The notes beneath the pieces are model-generated. The model saw only the letters and a program-made list of their open reading frames with translations, had not been told where the DNA came from and did no database searches. The position numbers and the translations under genes are program-made. From Gulosibacter sp. 10 (GTDB lineage: Bacteria; Actinomycetota; Actinomycetes; Actinomycetales; Microbacteriaceae), in NCBI RefSeq assembly GCF_900163695.1, contig NZ_FUIC01000017.1:51309-115308 (forward strand): a stretch of DNA of 64,000 nt, given 5' to 3'. Numbering within the stretch: position 1 is the stretch's first letter; the number at the start of each line of letters is the position of its first letter. Of the stretch, positions 59,099-64,000 are shown one piece after another.

Positions 59099-62000
59099 CT
59101 ACGCGCGACGCCGCTGGATCATGACGCCGGCGCCCGCGAGCACCAGGACCGCGCCCAGCGCCAGCAGGATCACGAGCGAGCCGTCGGCGCCGGTCTGCGC
59201 CAGGCCGCCCTCGTGGCCGTCGCCGTCGAAGCCGCCGTCGCCCTTGCCCGAGCCGTCGCCGTCATCGCCGGGCTGCTGCCCGGGATCGGTCGCGCCGGGG
59301 TCGGTTTCGCCCGGTTCGGTCTCCCCGGGCTCGGTTTCGCCCGGCTCCGTCTCGCCGGGCTCGGTCGGACCGGGCTCCTCGCCCTCGTCCGCGACGACCT
59401 CGAAGGTGGACTCGAGGATGCGCGCATCCTCGCCCGAGCCCTCGGTCACGCGCACGGTGTAGGTGCCCACCGGCATCGCGAGCACGGTGCCGTCGGCATC
59501 CCGGTAGACGATGGTGCCGTGGAACGCGCCGTCGGCGACCTCCGCGGCCTCCTCGATCACGGTGGCCTCGCCGGCCTCGTCGATCACCTCGATGCGCACC
59601 GGGCCGTCGCCGAAGCCCTGGCCCTCGTAGGCCACGCCCTCGAGCGATTCGGTCTCGGTGAGCCGCTCCGGGGTGAGGGTGAGCGTCGGCTCGACCTCGA
59701 CCGGGGCGACCTCGACCTCGAACGTCACGCGGGCGTTCTTGTTCGACAGCTCGCCGCGCTCGACCGTGTAGGTGGCCGGGTCCGCGGCCGCGGTCGACGC
59801 GCCCTGCGTCACCTCGAGCTCTGCGCCGTTCTCCTCGGCCGTCACGGAGACGACCTCGTAGCCCTCGGCCGGAGCGACCGTCACGCCCACGTGCTCGTCC
59901 AGGAAGTACGCGGTGCCCGCGCCCTCCTCCACGAGCGCGTTGAAGCCCTGGATCGACTCGTTCCAGTGGGCGTAGTAGGTGTCCTCGCCGTCCACGAACT
60001 CGAGCTCGGCGAGGTCCTGCGCGCCCTGGTCCGACCCGGATTCGACGACCGTCGCCTGCGCGCTGATCGCCGAGAGACCGTACTCGACCGCGGTGGTCTC
60101 GTCCTCGACCACCGAGACCGTGCCGACGGCCGAGAGGCGCTCGACCACCGTGAAGGTGCTGTGCTCGCCCGTCGCGGGGTCGATCCACGTGGCGCCCTCG
60201 GTGCGGGTGCTGGTCTCGAAGGGCAGGCGCGAGCCGTCGGCCGCGTCGAACACCGCGTTCGAGACGTAGGGGTTCGGCAACGGCAGGAAGACCTGATACT
60301 CGCCCTCCGGCAGGCCCGCGAGGGTGAAGGTGCCGTCGGCGCCCGCGCCGGTTCCGAACCAGTCGCCGTCGGCGTTCTGCGCGTAGAGCAGGCCCGAGCG
60401 GAGGTCCTCGCCCTCGTCGTAGGCGTTGTTGACGATATCGTCGTCGAAGTAGGTGACGTGCACGTCGCCCGTGGCCTCGACGGGCTCCTCGTCCTCGCGG
60501 AACTGGACTCCGATGATGGCCGGGTTGTGGTCCGAGGAGCGGAACACGTCCGGGCTGTACAGCTGGGCGACGTTGTAGTTGTCGCGGCTGTACTCGAGCG
60601 CGATCGACTCGTACGCGTTGATCGTCCAGATGTCGGTGCCCGTCACGTACTCGGCGGCCGCGGGGGACGCGAAGACGTGGTCGAGCGAGCCGACGGTGCC
60701 GCCGAACAGGTACGAGTACTCGGGGCCGCCCGCGGTGAGATGCTCGTAGCCGGCGTCCGTGATGGTCGTCACCGGGGTCTCCATCGAGTAGGAGTTCATG
60801 TCGCCGGTGAGGAACACCAGATCGGTGCCGTGCTTCTCCTGCAGCTCTGCCGCGAAGTCGACGAGCGCCTCCGCCTGCCGCGTGCGGTCGCCGTTCCAGC
60901 CGCCGGTGGCCCAGGCCGGGCCCTGCGCGTCCGGGCTCGCGTTGTCGCCCGAGCCCGAGCCGCCCTTCGACTTGAGGTGGTTGGCGATGACGATGAACTC
61001 GTTCTCGGCGATCACCTCGTCGGCGGGCGCGAAGTTCGCCGCGAACGGCGCGCGGGCGTTGGTGAAGCTGCCGTTCTCGAGGATCTCCGCGGAGCCCTCC
61101 ACGTAGGTCACCTCGGCCGGCTGGTAGATGAAGGCGGTGCGGATGACATCGTCGCCCACGGCCGGGATGGTCGCGGGCGAGGGCACGTACTCCCACTTCG
61201 CCTCGCCGGCGGCCTCGTTGAGCACGTCGACGAGGTGCTCGAGCGTCGCGTCGCGGTCATGGCCGAAGTCCGAGGAGTCCTCGATCTCCTCGAGCGCGAT
61301 GACGGAGGCGTCGAGCGTGTTGATCGCCTCGACGATCTTGTCCTCCTGCTTCTCGAAGGCCGCCTGCGAGTAGGCGCCCCGCACGTCGCAGTAGTTCGTC
61401 GCCACGGGGTTGCCCTCGCGGTCGGGGTACGCGCGGCAGCCGGGCTCGTCCTCGCCGAGGTCGGTGAAGTAGTTGAGCACGTTGAAGGTGCCGATGGTGA
61501 TGTCGCCGCCCACGTCCGCCGGAGCCTGCTCGCGCACGTCGCCGAAGCTCACGGGCGAGTGCTCGGTGCCCTTGACGGGCGCGGTGGGCTGGAAGTTCCA
61601 CGCGTCGTCGGCCGCGAACTGGTCGACGATCACACCGCCCGTGAAGTCCACCGGGGCGCCCAGCGTCACCGGGGTCTCGGGGGTGAGGTACGGCAGCGGC
61701 GAGTTCTTCGCCGCGTTGTTCTGCAGGTAGTTCCAGTTCTGGCCGTCGTCGAGGCGCACCTTGCGCTCCTCGTTCTCGGCCGCCTGGGCGATCGCCGCAT
61801 CCGAGCCGGGCGCGCCGACCTCGGTGGGCGTCACGAGCACGCCCTCGCCGAACGCGAGGCCGACCGTGCCGAACTCGTTGAGCTCGTAGTGGTCGGTCAC
61901 GGTGTAGGCGCCCTGCGGGTCGACGAGCATGCCTTCGAAGACCTCGCGGCCCTCGTCCGTCGCGGGCCACTCGGGCAGCGCGGTCGGCTCGACCGCGCCG

Positions 62001-62959
62001 AGCGACTCGGGCAGCGCCTCGATCGCGGGGCGGGTGATCTGGGTGTTGCCCTGGTACTCCTCGGCCGTGCCCGTCACCTGCACCGAATCGCCGATCTCGA
62101 GGTCGGTGCTGAAGCTGCCGCCGCCGTAGACGAAGACGCCGGTGGATGCGGTGTGCGCCGCGAGGTCCACCTCGCCGGGCTCCTGGATGAAGAGGCCGTT
62201 CTTCGAGCCGTCGCCCGTGTAGACGCCGGTCACGACGCCCTGCGTCGTCACGGTCTGGCCCGCGTACGGGGTGCTCGATCCGGTGCCCTGGATCGTCGAG
62301 ATCGGCAGCACCTCGCCGGGCTCCGGCGGGTCGGTGGGCTCGGGGTCCGGGCCGGGCTCGCTGCCGGTGCCGCTCGAGTTCTGCGGGCTCGGCGCGCCCA
62401 CTGCGAAGTCCGCCGCGTTGTCGTCGGTGTCGACGGCCGGGTCGATGCGCGAGGCGGAGGTGGAGTTGTCGAGCGCGGGGGTGGGAGCGCCCTCGAACTT
62501 GCTCGCGCCGCCGAAGCCGACGAGGTCGAGGACGCCGCCATCGGCGTCGCGGAGCTCCACGGACCCCTGGCTGCCGCTCATGTTCGCGCCGAACTCGAAG
62601 TCCGGCGAGATGGCTGGCAGGCTCTCGTTCGCGCCCTTCCCGGCGCCGATGAGGTAGTACGAGCCCGGCTCGAGCTCGAAGGCGGGAAGCTCGACGGAGC
62701 CGCCGCTGTTCCCGCCGGCCGAGTAGTACTCGACCTCCATGCCCGCCAGGTCGATCGGGGCCTCGGAGAGGTTGTAGAGCTCGATGAAGTCCTGATTGAA
62801 CGGCGCGCGGCTGTTGCCGCCTCCGCCGTAGACCTCGCTGATGGAGACCGAAGTCGTCGCCGCCTCGGCGGGTTCCGCCGGGGAGAGCGCGGCGATGCTT
62901 CCCGCTCCCAGCGAAGCCGCGAGGGCGAAGACGCCCAGCTTCTTCAAATGTGTACGCAC
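59099..62959 (-). CDS. wall-anchored ExeM/NucH-type extracellular nuclease
   Basis: 1286 residues from GTG 62959, with AAAGGA seven bases upstream. Signal peptide to about 34 (AEAAT). A lamin-tail domain (SISEVYGGGGNSRAPFNQDFIELYN) lies at about 36-150, an OB-fold segment (TVTTQGVVTGVY) near 235-330, and the endonuclease/exonuclease/phosphatase domain at about 490-815 with FNVLNYF, ALEEIEDSS, FIVIANHLKSKGG, LTGDMNSY and SSDHNPAIIGV. Next come beta-rich repeats, a PGETE stalk, LAQTG near 1251, a helix and QRRRA. It should degrade extracellular DNA while held on the wall by a class E sortase, feeding the 5'-nucleotidase. Both genes share the strand, with separate terminators. Confidence 0.93.
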   Translation of the reverse strand: MRTHLKKLGVFALAASLGAGSIAALSPAEPAEAATTSVSISEVYGGGGNSRAPFNQDFIELYNLSEAPIDLAGMEVEYYSAGGNSGGSVELPAFELEPGSYYLIGAGKGANESLPAISPDFEFGANMSGSQGSVELRDADGGVLDLVGFGGASKFEGAPTPALDNSTSASRIDPAVDTDDNAADFAVGAPSPQNSSGTGSEPGPDPEPTDPPEPGEVLPISTIQGTGSSTPYAGQTVTTQGVVTGVYTGDGSKNGLFIQEPGEVDLAAHTASTGVFVYGGGSFSTDLEIGDSVQVTGTAEEYQGNTQITRPAIEALPESLGAVEPTALPEWPATDEGREVFEGMLVDPQGAYTVTDHYELNEFGTVGLAFGEGVLVTPTEVGAPGSDAAIAQAAENEERKVRLDDGQNWNYLQNNAAKNSPLPYLTPETPVTLGAPVDFTGGVIVDQFAADDAWNFQPTAPVKGTEHSPVSFGDVREQAPADVGGDITIGTFNVLNYFTDLGEDEPGCRAYPDREGNPVATNYCDVRGAYSQAAFEKQEDKIVEAINTLDASVIALEEIEDSSDFGHDRDATLEHLVDVLNEAAGEAKWEYVPSPATIPAVGDDVIRTAFIYQPAEVTYVEGSAEILENGSFTNARAPFAANFAPADEVIAENEFIVIANHLKSKGGSGSGDNASPDAQGPAWATGGWNGDRTRQAEALVDFAAELQEKHGTDLVFLTGDMNSYSMETPVTTITDAGYEHLTAGGPEYSYLFGGTVGSLDHVFASPAAAEYVTGTDIWTINAYESIALEYSRDNYNVAQLYSPDVFRSSDHNPAIIGVQFREDEEPVEATGDVHVTYFDDDIVNNAYDEGEDLRSGLLYAQNADGDWFGTGAGADGTFTLAGLPEGEYQVFLPLPNPYVSNAVFDAADGSRLPFETSTRTEGATWIDPATGEHSTFTVVERLSAVGTVSVVEDETTAVEYGLSAISAQATVVESGSDQGAQDLAELEFVDGEDTYYAHWNESIQGFNALVEEGAGTAYFLDEHVGVTVAPAEGYEVVSVTAEENGAELEVTQGASTAAADPATYTVERGELSNKNARVTFEVEVAPVEVEPTLTLTPERLTETESLEGVAYEGQGFGDGPVRIEVIDEAGEATVIEEAAEVADGAFHGTIVYRDADGTVLAMPVGTYTVRVTEGSGEDARILESTFEVVADEGEEPGPTEPGETEPGETEPGETEPGETDPGATDPGQQPGDDGDGSGKGDGGFDGDGHEGGLAQTGADGSLVILLALGAVLVLAGAGVMIQRRRA

Positions 62960-63019
62960 GAGAGTTTCCTTTGGCTGTGCAGATGCAGGGGTGATGCGCG
63001 CGCGACTGTACGGCGGCAG

Positions 63020-63037
63020 GGCAACCGGACGGTAAAC
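63020..63037 (-). promoter_or_regulatory. PHO-box-like direct repeat upstream of the nuclease gene
   Basis: On the minus strand GTTTACC and GGTTGCC lie 11 bases apart, about 60-80 bases before the GTG. GTTTACC differs from GTTCACC by one base; the second half is poor. Phosphate control is therefore only a suggestion. Confidence 0.3.
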
Positions 63038-63137
63038 GCATAGACAGAGGTCCCGCGCTGCTTCGTTACGAGCGCGTCACCTCGTGTTCATCCTCCCATG
63101 CGCCCGCGACATGCGGGACGGCGGACGGCGCCCGCCG

Positions 63138-63641
63138 CTACAGCGCGAGGATCATGCGGGTGTTGCCGAGCGTGTTCGGCTTCACCCACGGCAGGTCGAG
63201 GAACTCGGCCATGCCCGCATCCGGCGAGTGCAGCATCTGCCGGTACGTGTCCGGGTCGACGATCTGCTCGTCCACCGCCACGAAGCCGTGCGCGCCGAAG
63301 AACCGCTCCTCGAAGGTGAGGCAGAACAGCCGCTCGAGGCCCAGCTCCCGCGCGCGCTCGATGAGCGCCACGAGCATCCCGTGCCCGACGCCCCGGCCAC
63401 GCACCGAATCGGCCGTCGCGATCGTGCGCACCTCGCCGAGATCGCGCCACAGGACGTGCAGCGCGCCGCAGCCGACGATCTCGCCCTCCGCCGTCTCGGC
63501 GACCACGAACTCCTGCACCGCCTCGTAGAGGACGACGAGGTCCTTGCGCAGCAGGATATTGCTGTCGACGAGCGGCTGGATCACGGCGTGGATGCCGACG
63601 ACGTCGGTGGTCCGCGCGGGGCGGATGGTGATGTCCTGCAT
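63138..63641 (-). CDS. argA: amino-acid N-acetyltransferase (short ArgA / N-acetylglutamate synthase type)
   Basis: 167 residues, GNAT fold. The acetyl-CoA loop is ADSVRGRGVGHGMLVALIERA; the overall pattern IRPARTTDVVGIHAVIQPLVDSNILLRKDL and FEERFFGAHGFVAVDEQIVDP ... RQMLHSPDAGMAEFLDL resembles the short NAGS of Mycobacterium (Rv2747 type), which acetylates glutamate or glutamine at the first step of arginine synthesis. It is divergent from the Ppx/GppA gene with 42 bases between. Confidence 0.85.
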   Translation of the reverse strand: MQDITIRPARTTDVVGIHAVIQPLVDSNILLRKDLVVLYEAVQEFVVAETAEGEIVGCGALHVLWRDLGEVRTIATADSVRGRGVGHGMLVALIERARELGLERLFCLTFEERFFGAHGFVAVDEQIVDPDTYRQMLHSPDAGMAEFLDLPWVKPNTLGNTRMILAL

Positions 63642-63683
63642 CCCTAAACCCTAACGCTCGAGCCCCGCCTACACTTATTCCCC

Positions 63684-64000
63684 ATGCGCCTCGGAGTTCT
63701 CGACGTCGGTTCCAACACCATCCACCTGCTGGTCGTCAACGCGCGGCCCGGAGCGAGGCCGGTGCCCGAGACCTCGCGGAAGTCGACGATGCGGCTCATG
63801 CAGTACCTGCAGGAGGACGGCTCGATCTCCGACCGGGGCGTCGAGCACATCATGGGCCAGATGCGCATCGCCGCCGGGCATATCGGCGAGCTCGAGCTCG
63901 ACGAGCTCATGCCGATGGCCACGAGCGCGCTGCGCGAGGCGAAGAATGGCGATGCGCTGCTCAAGCGCATCCGCAAGGAGACCGGCATCGACCTGCAGGT
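63684..64000 (+). CDS. Ppx/GppA family exopolyphosphatase, N-terminal part (runs off the right edge)
   Basis: The frame from ATG 63684 is open to the window end, 105 complete codons. It begins MRLGVLDVGSNTIHLLVVNA, the ASKHA phosphate-binding start of exopolyphosphatase/guanosine pentaphosphatase, and continues with ATSALREAKNGDALLKRI, the expected second motif. It hydrolyses polyphosphate or (p)ppGpp; actinobacteria often have two such proteins and the subtype cannot be told from this fragment. Confidence 0.9.
   Translation, partial: MRLGVLDVGSNTIHLLVVNARPGARPVPETSRKSTMRLMQYLQEDGSISDRGVEHIMGQMRIAAGHIGELELDELMPMATSALREAKNGDALLKRIRKETGIDLQ

Noticed and set aside
58979..63043. Plus-strand 1354-codon open frame
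   Set aside because: Antisense to the nuclease gene, low-complexity RGLV/H-rich translation, no ribosome site or motif.

Overview
The window is a high-GC chromosomal segment. Its gene content and style point to a Gram-positive actinobacterium, most likely Microbacteriaceae (a Leucobacter-like genome is my best guess, not proven). Pointers are the strong G/C third-position bias, many GTG starts, LAxTG-type wall-sorting signals, a Fur-like box, many ATGA/GTGA stop-start overlaps, and the clustered heme genes. No phage, integrase, transposase or cas gene was seen.

Layout. 1-7435: two large repetitive surface proteins (VaFE-repeat protein, SpaA/SdrD-B adhesin with LAQSG anchor) and a divergent LuxR-type regulator broken by an in-frame TAG. 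7459-15978: a minus-strand run of FecCD-type iron-chelate importer (permease, ATPase, lipoprotein), a pair of ABC-exporter-fold half-transporters and a 3-hydroxyisobutyryl-CoA hydrolase-like protein, with a Fur-like box upstream. 16063-17666: hpaH-hpaI. 17717-18082: a 61-bp tandem repeat. 18312-20626: lipid-kinase-like protein and MFS exporter. 20676-29408: heme cluster, hemA divergent from hemE-hemG-hemC-hemD-hemB-hemL. 29422-36182: membrane and exported proteins, an arsenate-reductase-like protein and a lipoprotein polysaccharide deacetylase. 36226-37265: repeat region. 37367-41147: fruR-fruK-fruA. 41312-45286: YccF, and a LuxR regulator divergent from an MFS-amidase operon. 45346-50579: small stress/DinB proteins, a DUF5615/DUF433 toxin-antitoxin-like pair, a carotenoid-dehydrogenase-like oxidoreductase, and an ArsR-SRPBCC pair with the operator on its promoter. 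51032-55231: small lipoproteins, tRNA-Ser(CGA), radA and membrane proteins. 56137-62959: two wall-anchored secreted enzymes (5'-nucleotidase and ExeM/NucH nuclease) that could act in series on extracellular DNA. 63138-64000: short N-acetylglutamate synthase-like GNAT and the start of a Ppx/GppA phosphatase.

The most unusual feature is non-coding. Ten copies of an imperfect palindrome of exactly 59 bp (ends CAGATG/CATCTG, core GTCGCA/TGCGAC) lie only between genes. Five sit in a regular ~133-bp tandem array at 36226-36822 and three in a repeat-rich gap at 55232-56136. Some copies carry paired base changes in both arms, which suggests the hairpin itself is maintained. I cannot assign them to a described element. 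Positions, starts and hairpins were read by eye. Family assignments rest on motifs and context, not on database searches.
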